Positions 16,298-24,536 of a stretch of DNA of 64,000 bases are shown here, piece after piece. A program made the position numbers and the translations under genes. The DNA lies in the NCBI RefSeq assembly GCF_030410485.1, contig NZ_JAUHHC010000001.1, positions 62,001 to 126,000 on the forward strand, written 5' to 3'. The first letter of the stretch is position 1; every line of letters starts with the position of its first letter. Origin of the DNA: Roseateles violae (GTDB taxonomy: Bacteria; Pseudomonadota; Gammaproteobacteria; Burkholderiales; Burkholderiaceae_C). The notes under the pieces were generated by a model. It did no database searches. It was not told the origin of the DNA and saw only the letters and a list, made by a program, of their open reading frames with translations.

Positions 16298-18076
16298 ATG
16301 AGCCAGCCCGCCGCCACGCCTCCTTCCTCGCCCCTGGGCCGCCTCAGCGTGGCCGGCCGCCTCTGGCTGGCCGTCGCCCTCGTCATCGTGGCCATGGGCA
16401 GCCTGATCACCTATTCCAGCGCCCGCAGCGGCCGCATCCAGCGCGAGGCCGATGCGGCCGGCGCGGCGATGGACGCCAAGCAGAGCGCGGCCGAGCGCTG
16501 GTCCGCGCTGACGATGAGCAATGTGGTGCGCGTGCAGGCGGCCGCGATCAGCAACGACCCGGCCGTCGAGGCCGCGTTCAAGAACGATATCGGCAGCGCG
16601 ATCGCCGAGATCAGCAAGGTCCAGCAGGCGATCGAGAAGATGGCCCTCAGCGCGGAGGACAAGGCGCTGATGGACAAGATCGCCGTCGAGCGCAAGGCCG
16701 TGCTCGAATCGCTGGCCAAGACGCGCGAGCTGAAGGCGGCCGGCAATATCGCCGGCGCGACCGAGGAGACGCAGCAGCGCTTCAACCCCGCCGTCGTCGT
16801 CTATCTGAAGTCGCTGCGCGACTTCGCCGATCTGCAGGACAGCGCCAAGAAGAAGGTGCAGGAGCAGATGGCCGAGCAGCGCCAGGGCACGCTGCGCATC
16901 GCCAGCCTGATCGTCGCCGTGATCGTGCTGGGCCTGGTCGGCGGCGCTCTGCTGCTGATCCGCTCGATCCAGCGCCCGCTGGAGCAGGCGATCGGCGTGG
17001 CCGAGCGCATTGCCGCTGGCGATCTGTCCAGCGATGTGCGGGTCGAGCGCGGCGACGAGTTCGGCCAGCTGCTGGGCGCGCTGGACAAGATGGTGCGCCA
17101 GCTGCGCGGCGTCGTCGGCGAGGTGCGCCAGGGCGTCGAATCGGTCTCGACCGCCTCGGCCGAGATTGCCACCGGCAACCATGATCTGAGCGCGCGCACC
17201 GAGCAGACGGCCTCCAGCCTGCAGCAGACCGCCAGCTCGATGGAGCAGCTGACCGGCACCGTGTCGAACTCCGCCGACGTCGCCCGCCAGGCCAACCAGC
17301 TGGCCGCCTCGGCCGCCGAGACGGCCAGCCGCGGCGGCGCCGTCGTCTCGCAGGTAGTCAGCAATATGGACGAGATCACGCAGAGCTCGCGCAAGATCGG
17401 CGACATCATCGGCACCATCGACGGCATCGCTTTCCAGACCAATATCCTGGCGCTGAACGCAGCCGTCGAGGCAGCGCGCGCCGGCGAACAGGGCCGCGGC
17501 TTCGCCGTCGTGGCCGCCGAGGTGCGCACCCTGGCGCAGCGCAGCGCGCAGGCGGCCAAGGAGATCAAGACGCTGATCAACGCCTCGGTCGAGCGGGTCG
17601 AATCGGGCGCGCAGCTGGTCGGGCAGACCGGCTCGGTGATGGAGGAGATCGTCACCAGCGTGCGCCGCGTCACCGACATGATCGGCGAGATCGCCTCGGC
17701 CGCCACCGAGCAGCGCGACGGCATCGCCCAGGTCAATGTGGCCGTCACCAATCTGGACCAGATGACGCAGCAGAACGCCGCCCTGGTCGAGGAATCGGCC
17801 GCCGCCGCGCAGTCGCTGCGCGAGCAGGCGCAGCGACTGGCCGAGGTCGTGTCCGTGTTCAATGTCGGTCAGCAGAGCGCCGCCGTTGTCGCTGCGCCGC
17901 GCGCCGTGGCCGTGAAGCCCGCGGCCGTCACCGCGCCGCGCCCGGCCACCAAGCCGCCGGTCGCCAAGGCGGCCGCAGCGAAGCCGGCGGCGCCGCGCAA
18001 GCCGAGCCCGGCGCCCGCGCCGGCCGCCGTCGGCAGCAACAGCAGCAGTGCCGACGGCGACTGGGAAACCTTCTGA
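16298..18076 (+). CDS. Methyl-accepting chemotaxis protein with CheR-tether C-terminus
   Basis: A 592-residue transmembrane chemoreceptor. First membrane span about residues 20-40; periplasmic four-helix sensor (about 41-205); second span in IASLIVAVIVLGLVGGALLL (about 206-225); HAMP; then a long cytoplasmic signalling hairpin whose tip reads DGIAFQTNILALNAAVEAAR (about 380). Methylation-type Gln/Glu repeats flank the tip. After an Ala/Pro-rich linker the protein ends DWETF, close to the NWETF pentapeptide that tethers CheR and CheB in enteric receptors. The start at MSQPA is chosen because upstream frames are Ala/Arg-rich and unlike a receptor N-terminus; its ribosome site is weak. The ligand is unknown and no che genes are in the window. 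Confidence 0.92.
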   Translation: MSQPAATPPSSPLGRLSVAGRLWLAVALVIVAMGSLITYSSARSGRIQREADAAGAAMDAKQSAAERWSALTMSNVVRVQAAAISNDPAVEAAFKNDIGSAIAEISKVQQAIEKMALSAEDKALMDKIAVERKAVLESLAKTRELKAAGNIAGATEETQQRFNPAVVVYLKSLRDFADLQDSAKKKVQEQMAEQRQGTLRIASLIVAVIVLGLVGGALLLIRSIQRPLEQAIGVAERIAAGDLSSDVRVERGDEFGQLLGALDKMVRQLRGVVGEVRQGVESVSTASAEIATGNHDLSARTEQTASSLQQTASSMEQLTGTVSNSADVARQANQLAASAAETASRGGAVVSQVVSNMDEITQSSRKIGDIIGTIDGIAFQTNILALNAAVEAARAGEQGRGFAVVAAEVRTLAQRSAQAAKEIKTLINASVERVESGAQLVGQTGSVMEEIVTSVRRVTDMIGEIASAATEQRDGIAQVNVAVTNLDQMTQQNAALVEESAAAAQSLREQAQRLAEVVSVFNVGQQSAAVVAAPRAVAVKPAAVTAPRPATKPPVAKAAAAKPAAPRKPSPAPAPAAVGSNSSSADGDWETF

Positions 18077-18127
18077 GCCGAGCGCGCCGGCGCCTTGGCG
18101 GGACACCTTTTGCCTTAGGCTTGCGGC

Positions 18128-18679
18128 ATGCACAAGGACGACGACTTCGATCCCGAGGCGCCGCTGGCCGCTGCCATCGTCGACGACCGCAGCCTCGATA
18201 TGGACGCCTTTCTGACGGCCATCGTGCGCCGCCAGCAGGCCCTGGGCCTGCGGCTGCGCGGCTTCCTGATGAAGCGACCGCCGCGCGAGAACGGCTGCGC
18301 GGCGACCATGGTGCTGGTCGATGTGAACGATGCGAGCGAGTACCTGGTCTCGCAGCCACTGGGCAGCGGCTCGCGCGGCTGCCGCGCCGACCCGGCGGCC
18401 TTCGCGCGGGCGAGCCAGGTCTTGCGCGAGGCGCTGGAGCAGGCACCCGATCTGATCGTCAGCAACCGCTTCGGCGACCTTGAGCTGCGCCGCGGCGGCT
18501 TCAGCGCCGAACTACTGGCGGCGATGGAGCACGGCATCCCGCTGCTGACCACGGTGGCGCAGCGCAATGCCGAGGCCTGGCAGCAATTCAGCGGCGCCGG
18601 CCGCCTGCTGCCACCGGACGAGGCCGCCGTGTCGGCCTGGCTGGCCGCGGCGATCGCGCTCAGCCGGGCGTCTTCCTGA
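18128..18679 (+). CDS. DUF2478 family protein
   Basis: A 183-residue protein matching the DUF2478 pattern: N-terminal strand AAAIVDDRSLDMDAFL, central LVDVNDASEYLVSQPLGSGSRGCRAD segment with a Cys, then DLIVSNRFGDLELRRGGF near residues 117-134. Family members are nucleotide-binding-like and often lie near molybdenum or metal genes; the function is undefined. No Walker A is evident here. It ends convergent with, and overlaps by 20 bp, the hemerythrin gene. The first residues are Asp-rich, and no strong ribosome site is visible. Confidence 0.75.
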   Translation: MHKDDDFDPEAPLAAAIVDDRSLDMDAFLTAIVRRQQALGLRLRGFLMKRPPRENGCAATMVLVDVNDASEYLVSQPLGSGSRGCRADPAAFARASQVLREALEQAPDLIVSNRFGDLELRRGGFSAELLAAMEHGIPLLTTVAQRNAEAWQQFSGAGRLLPPDEAAVSAWLAAAIALSRASS

Positions 18680-19232
18680 TCGTCGCGCCGCGGCGGCCCG
18701 CCATCTCGGCGCCGATCGCCGCCAGCGCCGCGGCGCCACCCGCCTCCTCGTGCAGCACCCGCGCCTGCGGAAAGGCCAGCTCATCTTCCAGCCGCAGATG
18801 CGCGTCGTGCAGCCGACCGAAATGCTCGGCGGCCTCGGCCAGGCGCGGCGGCAGCCGCCCCGCCTCGATCTCGCGCAGCTGCGGTGCCAGCAGCTCCCAG
18901 GCGGCGCGGATCTGCTCATGCTCGCGCAGCAGCTGCTCGGCCGCCGCGCGCAGCGCTGCATCGGCCGAGCGCCGCAGCACCGGCACGATATGGCGCTCCT
19001 CGTCCTCGTGGTGGGCCGGCGCGGCCAGCGTGAAATAGCGCAGCAGATCGGCGGCCGCCTGGCGCGCCTGCTCGTCCACGCCCTGCGGTTGCGCGCCCAG
19101 ATGCTGCTGCAGACGCGCCAGCAGGCGCAGCGAGCGCCGCAGGCGCTCGTGGCAGGCCGCGAGCATTTCGAACGGCGCCTCGAAACCGGCCGCGGGCGAC
19201 TCGAATCCGGGCAGGGCTTTGTTGATCGGCAT
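18660..19232 (-). CDS. Hemerythrin HHE domain protein
   Basis: A 190-residue four-helix protein with the hemerythrin-type cation-binding pattern. Histidines occur in LAACHERLRRSL (about 28), PAHHEDEERHIVPVL (about 73-80), LLREHEQIRAAW (about 102) and LHDAHLRLEDELAF (about 131-140). They are spaced for a di-iron site. Such proteins bind O2 or NO or serve iron homeostasis. It is a single-domain soluble protein. The 3' end overlaps the convergent DUF2478 gene by 20 bp, so the two transcripts are antisense to each other at their ends. Confidence 0.85.
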   Translation of the reverse strand: MPINKALPGFESPAAGFEAPFEMLAACHERLRRSLRLLARLQQHLGAQPQGVDEQARQAAADLLRYFTLAAPAHHEDEERHIVPVLRRSADAALRAAAEQLLREHEQIRAAWELLAPQLREIEAGRLPPRLAEAAEHFGRLHDAHLRLEDELAFPQARVLHEEAGGAAALAAIGAEMAGRRGATIRKTPG

Positions 19233-19410
19233 CGGGCGCCAGCTTAGCCCCTCGCGGGCCGGCGCGGTTTGCTCGCCCTCAAACGCCGCCGCGCGGCATG
19301 GACTTGCGGCCGCGTCCTACAGTGCGGCAGCGTGGCGGACCACGAGCCGGCCATGGCGCGGCGCTTATAAGGAATCGAGTCCGCCAACCGGATCGGAAAG
19401 AGAGGCCGCC

Positions 19411-19749
19411 ATGAACCATCCCATCGACACCCCGCTGCCGGACGACACTGTCGATGAAGACCTCGCCCAGCAGGCCCGCCCCGGCTACGGCATCCCGTCC
19501 CAGGATCCGCGCCGGCACGCGCAATTCCCGCTCGACGAGGAGGAGGCCGAACGCGAGGCGCGCTCGGTGCTGGTCGGCGGCGGCGTCGTCGCCGGCGCGG
19601 CCACCGGCGCCGCGATCGGCACGGCCACGGCCGGCCCGCTGGGCACCGTCGTCGGTGGCGCGGTCGGCGCCGTCGCCGGCGCGCTGGGCGGCGCCGCGGC
19701 GGGTGGTCTGGTCAACAGCGAGGCTTCGACGCAGGACAAGCAGCCCTGA
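19411..19749 (+). CDS. Glycine-zipper protein, 112 residues
   Basis: A small protein with an acidic, Pro-rich N-terminal half (residues 1-58) and a C-terminal glycine-zipper block of GxxxG steps (VGGGVVAGAATGAAIG through AAAGGLVN, about 61-104) able to insert in or associate with membranes. The start follows an AGAGAGG site. Similar glycine-zipper proteins in Burkholderiales are short membrane or stress proteins of unknown function. No lipobox or signal peptide is present. Confidence 0.7.
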   Translation: MNHPIDTPLPDDTVDEDLAQQARPGYGIPSQDPRRHAQFPLDEEEAEREARSVLVGGGVVAGAATGAAIGTATAGPLGTVVGGAVGAVAGALGGAAAGGLVNSEASTQDKQP

Positions 19750-19787
19750 GCCGGGAGTCGCGCGCGGGGCGTTAGCATCATGCCCCG

Positions 19788-20489
19788 ATGAAGCCAGATG
19801 AAGCGATCCCCCTGAACCTGTACGAGGTCGTCCGCTGGGGCAATGAGTCGGACGATCCGGTGACCGGCGGGCCGAACGGCCCCGACACCTGCTTTCTGGT
19901 GCGTGCCGAATCGGTCGAGGCCGCGGCGCAGCTGGTCGATCGCGAGTTGGCGAGGATGCCCAGCGAGTTCGTCCAGCCCTTTGCCTCGCTGGTCCACCTG
20001 CTCGGCACCGAGCGCGCCAGCGAGTCCACGCCGCGGGTCCTGCGCGGGCCCTATGTGCAGAGCGCCTATGGCCATGGCTGGCGCAGCTGGAACCGCGACG
20101 AGCGCGACGGCCCCTGGATCGAGCACATCCCGGTGCAGCACATCACCGAGCGGATGAAGGCGCTGCTTAAGAGCGGCGCGATCGTGCGCCTGATCAGCGG
20201 CGCGCAATGGGCCAATCTGGCCCGCGCGATGCTGACGCTGCCGGCCAAGGGGCCGCTGGGGCGGGTGAAATACGTGGTGCGCGACGAGCCGGCGCCGGAG
20301 TTCTTCGCGGTCGACTGGCAGCTGCTGGCGGAGAGCCGGGCGACGACGAACATCATCGAGTGGGTGGAGATCGACGGCATCGGCGCCATGGCCGAGATCA
20401 CCGGCGCGCTGCAGGCGAATCAGATTGCGTTCACGACGACCAGCGACGACCGGGTGATGGTGAGGGGGTATGCGAGGGGGCCGACGTAA
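19788..20489 (+). CDS. Uncharacterised protein, 233 residues
   Basis: A soluble-looking protein with good codon bias and no signal peptide or membrane span. I recognise no domain. Features: an N-terminal LYEVVRWGNESDDPVTGGP, a segment on ordered residues VEAAAQLVDRELAR, and a central aromatic stretch YVQSAYGHGWRSWNRDE with a downstream WIEHIPVQHI. It is the last chromosomal gene before the integrated element, 136 bp before the att repeat, and is followed by a strong terminator hairpin. Confidence 0.7.
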   Translation: MKPDEAIPLNLYEVVRWGNESDDPVTGGPNGPDTCFLVRAESVEAAAQLVDRELARMPSEFVQPFASLVHLLGTERASESTPRVLRGPYVQSAYGHGWRSWNRDERDGPWIEHIPVQHITERMKALLKSGAIVRLISGAQWANLARAMLTLPAKGPLGRVKYVVRDEPAPEFFAVDWQLLAESRATTNIIEWVEIDGIGAMAEITGALQANQIAFTTTSDDRVMVRGYARGPT

Positions 20490-20594
20490 ATCGCAAGCGG
20501 TTTCGCCGGAACTGCGGAATGTCCTGCGGCAGCCACTGGCTATCGCAGAGCGAACCTGGCGCTTCTCATCCGCCGCCGCTACACCGCCAAACGC
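20490..20594. other. Non-coding spacer before the terminator
   Basis: Short chromosomal spacer between the 233-residue gene and the terminator. No conserved gene or RNA is seen. Confidence 0.4.
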
Positions 20595-20624
20595 AAAAAG
20601 GCTCCCCGAGGGGAGCCTTTTTTC
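20595..20624. terminator. Rho-independent terminator, bidirectional
   Basis: Stem AAAGGCTCCCC pairing with GGGAGCCTTT around a GAG loop, with A-tract on the left and T-tract on the right, so it can end transcripts on both strands. It serves the upstream plus-strand gene. Before the island inserted it would have lain directly downstream of tRNA-Phe (minus strand), and it is now about 30 kb from that tRNA. Confidence 0.85.
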
Positions 20625-20625
20625 G

Positions 20626-20674
20626 TCTGGTGGCCTGGGGCGGAATCGAACCACCGACACGCGGATTTTCAATC
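20626..20674. repeat. att site, far end: 49-bp copy of the tRNA-Phe 3' half
   Basis: These 49 bases are identical to 50,659-50,707, which hold the 3' half of tRNA-Phe from the anticodon loop to CCA. Identity stops sharply on both sides: at 20,625 (g versus a) and at 20,675, where the rest of the tRNA is absent. This is the classic footprint of integration by a tyrosine recombinase into a tRNA 3' end. It marks one boundary of the mobile element. Confidence 0.93.
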
Positions 20675-20970
20675 GGAATCCGCGTGCGCGGCAGGACCGA
20701 GCCCACACGCAACAATCAACAAAATCAAGCACTTACAGCGCACTGGACCGCAGTCAAACGCAACCATCCGCACCCGACTCCCAACGCCACCGCCAGAGCA
20801 GTGCCAGAAACGAACCTTGTGGTCGCCGCTGACCGCAACGCTGGCAATAGCGTCTCACGAACAGTGTAGTCACCGTCGGTTTATATGGGCAAGCCACCCG
20901 TGGCTTGGTGTCGACGCAAGGCTACGGGCATGCAGACCCCGGCACGCGCCGGAGTCCATGAATCAAGATA
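20675..20970. other. Element end without a clear gene
   Basis: About 300 bp inside the att repeat. Open frames here have no ribosome site or recognisable product. Short stretches (for instance the run around agtgccagaaac) resemble sequence on the other side of the integrase near 50,560-50,600, so they may be recombinase arm-type sites. This is inferred from eye comparison only. Confidence 0.35.
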
Positions 20971-21198
20971 TCAGATGGCCTCCTGTGGTGTAGCTCTCAC
21001 CAAACGCCTTGTGCGGCGCCTGGGCGGTCGAAGGTTCACGTGGCGCAGAGCCAGCCGATTCACGTGATTGGCAATCGTCGTGAAGCTGCCTCTCCCCAGT
21101 TCCAGTCGAAGGTTCTGCGGCCCCGGTAAGCGCCCCTGCTTCAGCAGCGCAACGTACGCCCGCACGACATCTTCCTTTTTGATGCCTGGTCTTCCCAT
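20971..21198 (-). CDS. Short KfrA N-terminal-like DNA-binding protein (probably truncated)
   Basis: A 75-residue product whose first 55 residues match the KfrA N-terminal DNA-binding pattern: GRPGIKKEDVVRAYVALL, a basic linker, then LELGRGSFTTIANHVNRL as the recognition helix region. Full KfrA-type proteins continue with a long coiled coil, which is missing here. The Arg-rich tail (PRRRTRRLVR) looks like a nonsense extension after truncation. Such proteins regulate plasmid or island maintenance genes. It lies close to the island end, pointing outward. Confidence 0.6.
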   Translation of the reverse strand: MGRPGIKKEDVVRAYVALLKQGRLPGPQNLRLELGRGSFTTIANHVNRLALRHVNLRPPRRRTRRLVRATPQEAI

Positions 21199-21367
21199 GA
21201 GTCCTCACTTGCATGGCGTCGCACCGTGCGGCGCCTGCAGCGTGTAGCGAGGGTTCGAGGCCGGCTGCAAAGTGCCCTAGCCGCTGCCCATTACGTAACG
21301 GGATTCGCTGGCGTCAACAGGGTAGTCAGGGAAGGATTCACATCACCGCAACTTCTCTTGCTTCCAC

Positions 21368-21784
21368 ATGCAACCTCTCTTCACGCCAATCCAAGCACCG
21401 ATTCGCACCGTGCTGCACCTCAGCGCCGCCACGGCCACGGCGGCCCTCTTGCAGGCTCAACGCCAACAGCAACCTCTTGGCGAGTGGCTCGAAAGTCTGG
21501 TGGTGCAAGGCTGCTCACGCCTCGACGAGCAACGTCTGGCCGACCGCTTGAGCGAGTTGATGACGGTCGAATTGTTCGCCCACGTGGCCAGCAACTGCCC
21601 CGGAGCGCTGACCGGCCGGTGGAAGCTGCTGTTCGAGCGCTGTTTGCAGGAGAGTGCGCTGTGGCATTACCCGCAGGTGTCGCTCGAAGACGCCGAGGTC
21701 GGTGTCGACTGCCAGCCCAGCCTGAATGCTCGGGCGCTGCTCAAGCGCTGGCCGCAGCTCATGTCCAGCGTGTGGTTGGTATGA
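21368..21784 (+). CDS. Uncharacterised small protein, 138 residues
   Basis: A protein-like composition without signal peptide; mostly helical by eye, with two Cys and several Leu heptads (ATAALLQAQRQQQPLGEWLE, then LADRLSELMTVELFAHVA). No ribosome site of quality precedes the ATG. I recognise no family. It lies alone between the KfrA-like fragment and a long gene-poor stretch. It may be a small accessory gene of the element. Confidence 0.45.
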   Translation: MQPLFTPIQAPIRTVLHLSAATATAALLQAQRQQQPLGEWLESLVVQGCSRLDEQRLADRLSELMTVELFAHVASNCPGALTGRWKLLFERCLQESALWHYPQVSLEDAEVGVDCQPSLNARALLKRWPQLMSSVWLV

Positions 21785-22447
21785 CCTTGGCGCCGGACTC
21801 GCGCCGGCTCCTGGCCGGCTGCGAGTCCGCTGCGCGCCATCACGTGGCCCATCCATATAAATGGCGGGGCCTACACCCGAGACCGGAGGAGAGGGCTCAA
21901 CACCCCGCGGCCGGTCTTGCGCACCAAGCGGGACGTCATGGGTGCACCCTGGGAGCAACGACTAGAGGGGGACAGGCGCGGCGCGACACCGCGTACACAG
22001 TCTGGTCGAGTGACGGCGCTGCGCGGCGGCCGTCATGCCACGTTTGGTCGACCTCGTCGGCTCTCTGTACGTCCAACCCAGGACCTCGATGCGTGGCAGG
22101 GCTCGAAGCACGGCGTCCGCGTCGGGCCTAGGGGGAGCCTTGCCTTTCGCTCGGGGTCCTGTCTACCGTCGGAGACAAAGAACTCTTGAATTCCCCGAGA
22201 GTTCTTTCTTATCCTGAATTACCAGGAGCGCGCCCCCTGCGCATCGCCTACGCAAGGCGCTCGCGAGCCCTCAAGGGGCGCGCATCAAGCTCAACCAAGG
22301 ACATCCCGACATCATTGCGCCTCCTGAGCGCGTTGACAGCTCGCGCCTGCGTCAACGACTCAGGCCACCATGCGTCGGGCTGACCAGGCTCTCCTCGTCA
22401 AAAGAAGCTTCGGCGAGCGGACGCTGAATTTTCAACAGCCTGCTAGG
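21785..22447. other. Gene-poor 660-bp stretch with one perfect inverted repeat
   Basis: Open frames cross this stretch, but their products are Arg/Pro-rich, unlike known proteins and lack ribosome sites, so I see no gene. The one clear structure is AAAGAACTCT (22,177-22,186) paired with AGAGTTCTTT (22,198-22,207). Without a T-tract it is not a convincing terminator; it could be an operator or a scar. The segment may be decayed mobile DNA downstream of the defence operon. Confidence 0.4.
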
Positions 22448-24532
22448 TCAATTGAGCACCAACAAGGCGCCGCGCTTTGCCCGAGTCAGCGCGACGTACA
22501 ACAACTGCCGGTGATTCGCATTCCCTTCCGTTGCTGCGACATAGATACTTGGTGCAACTACGGCAACGCAATCGAATTCAAGTCCCTTGGCTCGATGCAT
22601 CGTCGACATGTACACAGTGCCTCTCTCGTCGGTATTCTTGCTCTGCGCGGTGATTGCAACCGTCGGCACTCCCGCTGCCTGCAGTTGTTGAGCGAGCGCA
22701 TCACGCACCTTTTCACTCGACGCAACCACGCAGAAGCTAAGCGTCTCCTCCGCTTTGCTGTCGGCCGTCCGCCACTGTGAGAGAAACTTCGCGACCTCAC
22801 CGTAGGCACTTTCTAGGCCTGTTACGTTGACTATCGTTGGAGCAGGGCCATGTGACAGCGAGCGATAGCGAATGGTTTCATCATGGCCACCATCAAGGTC
22901 ATCCACCTCGATACCCTCCAGCAGCGCCACGGCCTGCCGCCTGATTTCGTCGGTCGTCCGGTAGTTGATGTAGAGCTTCCTGGAGCGTCCCCGAATGTCG
23001 ATGCCGCACTTGCTCATCGCCGCTTTGTGTCGGCTGTAGATGCGCTGGTGACCATCTCCTACGAAGAACAAGTCGTTCTCACCTCGTACGACCATCGCTC
23101 GGAGAAGCTTCAATGCCTGTGGCCCAAAGTCCTGAGTCTCGTCAATGACAATCGCGCTGTACTTCCCGGTGGCTTCCACGTCAGCGGCGAGCAACGCGGC
23201 AACCTCCCGATAGGCGTCATCGACGTCCTTCAATTTGCGGGATGCCAGCTGCCCTCGGTACTCCTCGAATACCGGCCACACCGCATCTCGTTTTGCACGA
23301 CTCAGCACCACGCCGCGACCGATACGTCGGGCCATCCGGTACTCATCCAGGGCTGTGATGCCCTGCGCCAGGACCACGTGCGCGAGCTCCTGCTCGTAGA
23401 AGTCGTCCGGCAAGTCAAGGCCGGTGTCACGAACTGCAAGTGCGGCTTGCCACGCTTGCAACGCTCCTTCCTGCTTCCGGTCATAGACGATGCGGTGTTC
23501 GAGCTTGCGGGTGCGAAGGAATGCATTTACCCAGGCATCGAGATTGCGGACCTCAAGTTTGGCGAGAGTTGATGCGCCGCAGAGCGTCTTGAGGTTCTGC
23601 TCGACGTCCCCGGCCAAATTGCGCGTGAATGTCGTGAACAACACCTTCTGGCCATCCTTGGTGCGGTTCTCCGCCAGCCACTTCGCGCGGTGCATGGCAA
23701 GGACCGTCTTGCCAGTTCCGGCGCCACCCAGCACGCGGACAGGGCCACTGCGGTCGCCGACGGCGAGCTTCTGCTGCATCGGATGCAGGAACACCCGCCA
23801 CTGCGCAAGAGGCGCATTCAAAATGGCCGCCAAGGTTTCATCGTCGCTGACCACGACGAAGCGAGATTGGGACTCTGGTGTAGCCAGCGCGGCCGCGAAA
23901 TCCTGAAGGTCGATGACCTTATCGACGCGCGTCTCGCGTGCATTGAGAACCTGGCTAACTGTGTCGCCAGCCGCCACCAAGAACAGACCTTCGTACGCCT
24001 CCACGGGGAGCTGCGACTGAATGGCATCCAGCTCTGCATCTGAATGCACGCCCTTCGCGAGGGTCAGCAAGTCCTCGGGAACGCCAAGGCTCATCAGCTC
24101 CCTGTCCTGCAGGCTCGCAAACAGCGGTGTTGCTACTGGCGTAGGTGCGGTCGCGGTAACTACGTCAGTCGAAACCGTTTCGGTAACTTGCTCCAGGTTT
24201 ACCAGTTGCATTGCACCGGTAACGGGGTTAATGGCCAGCTTACGACTCTCCGCCCAGTGATAGGCCGAGTCGTGGTGGTCTACGTAAAGCAGCACATAGA
24301 CGTCGCCTGACGACGGCTTGAACACGATGCCGCGCCAATCGCCGTCGATTCGGACCGACTTCAGGTTCGGGTCCCGAGCCCCGTTGATGTTTTCGTAGTT
24401 GATACCGGAACTTCTCGGGTCTGACTGGAACTTCACCGCCCACTTCATCACTTTCGTGTGAACGCTGGAAGGGAGTTTCGACAGCTGGATGAGGAAGTCG
24501 TTGCTCAGCGCAACTTTTGGTTTGAGGCTCAT
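22448..24532 (-). CDS. UvrD-type helicase with an N-terminal RelE/ParE-like domain
   Basis: A 694-residue protein. Residues 1-105 look like a RelE/ParE toxin fold: FLIQLSKLPSSVHTKVMKW, then NLKSVRIDGDWRGIVFKP and DVYVLLYVDHHDSAYHWAES. From about 255 it is a superfamily 1 helicase: Walker A GGAGTGKT (about 267), Walker B VIDETQDF (about 462), and late motifs HRAKGLEF and LYVALTRAKRGAL (about 680). It stops just after motif VI, so no C-terminal nuclease is present. Last gene of the defence operon, 4 bp after the large helicase. The RelE-like part may act on ribosomes or RNA, or may be a repurposed binding module; its catalytic residues cannot be judged here. Confidence 0.85.
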   Translation of the reverse strand: MSLKPKVALSNDFLIQLSKLPSSVHTKVMKWAVKFQSDPRSSGINYENINGARDPNLKSVRIDGDWRGIVFKPSSGDVYVLLYVDHHDSAYHWAESRKLAINPVTGAMQLVNLEQVTETVSTDVVTATAPTPVATPLFASLQDRELMSLGVPEDLLTLAKGVHSDAELDAIQSQLPVEAYEGLFLVAAGDTVSQVLNARETRVDKVIDLQDFAAALATPESQSRFVVVSDDETLAAILNAPLAQWRVFLHPMQQKLAVGDRSGPVRVLGGAGTGKTVLAMHRAKWLAENRTKDGQKVLFTTFTRNLAGDVEQNLKTLCGASTLAKLEVRNLDAWVNAFLRTRKLEHRIVYDRKQEGALQAWQAALAVRDTGLDLPDDFYEQELAHVVLAQGITALDEYRMARRIGRGVVLSRAKRDAVWPVFEEYRGQLASRKLKDVDDAYREVAALLAADVEATGKYSAIVIDETQDFGPQALKLLRAMVVRGENDLFFVGDGHQRIYSRHKAAMSKCGIDIRGRSRKLYINYRTTDEIRRQAVALLEGIEVDDLDGGHDETIRYRSLSHGPAPTIVNVTGLESAYGEVAKFLSQWRTADSKAEETLSFCVVASSEKVRDALAQQLQAAGVPTVAITAQSKNTDERGTVYMSTMHRAKGLEFDCVAVVAPSIYVAATEGNANHRQLLYVALTRAKRGALLVLN

Positions 24533-24536
24533 CGTT

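Noticed and set aside
14189-18133. A minus-strand open frame of 1314 codons across the FG-GAP, gloA and chemoreceptor genes
   Set aside because: It is antisense to three clearly recognised genes, its product is Gln/Arg/Ala-rich without domains, and long antisense frames are expected at this GC content. The same applies to long antisense frames at 2126-3556, 5378-7111, 7229-9391 and 10,591-13,083.
21226-22131. A 301-codon plus-strand frame at the island edge
   Set aside because: Arg/Pro-rich composition, no ribosome site, no domain, and it overlaps a more protein-like 138-residue frame.
22177-22207. Terminator for the defence operon
   Set aside because: The 10-bp inverted repeat is perfect, but no T-tract follows on the minus strand, and it lies 240 bp past the last gene.
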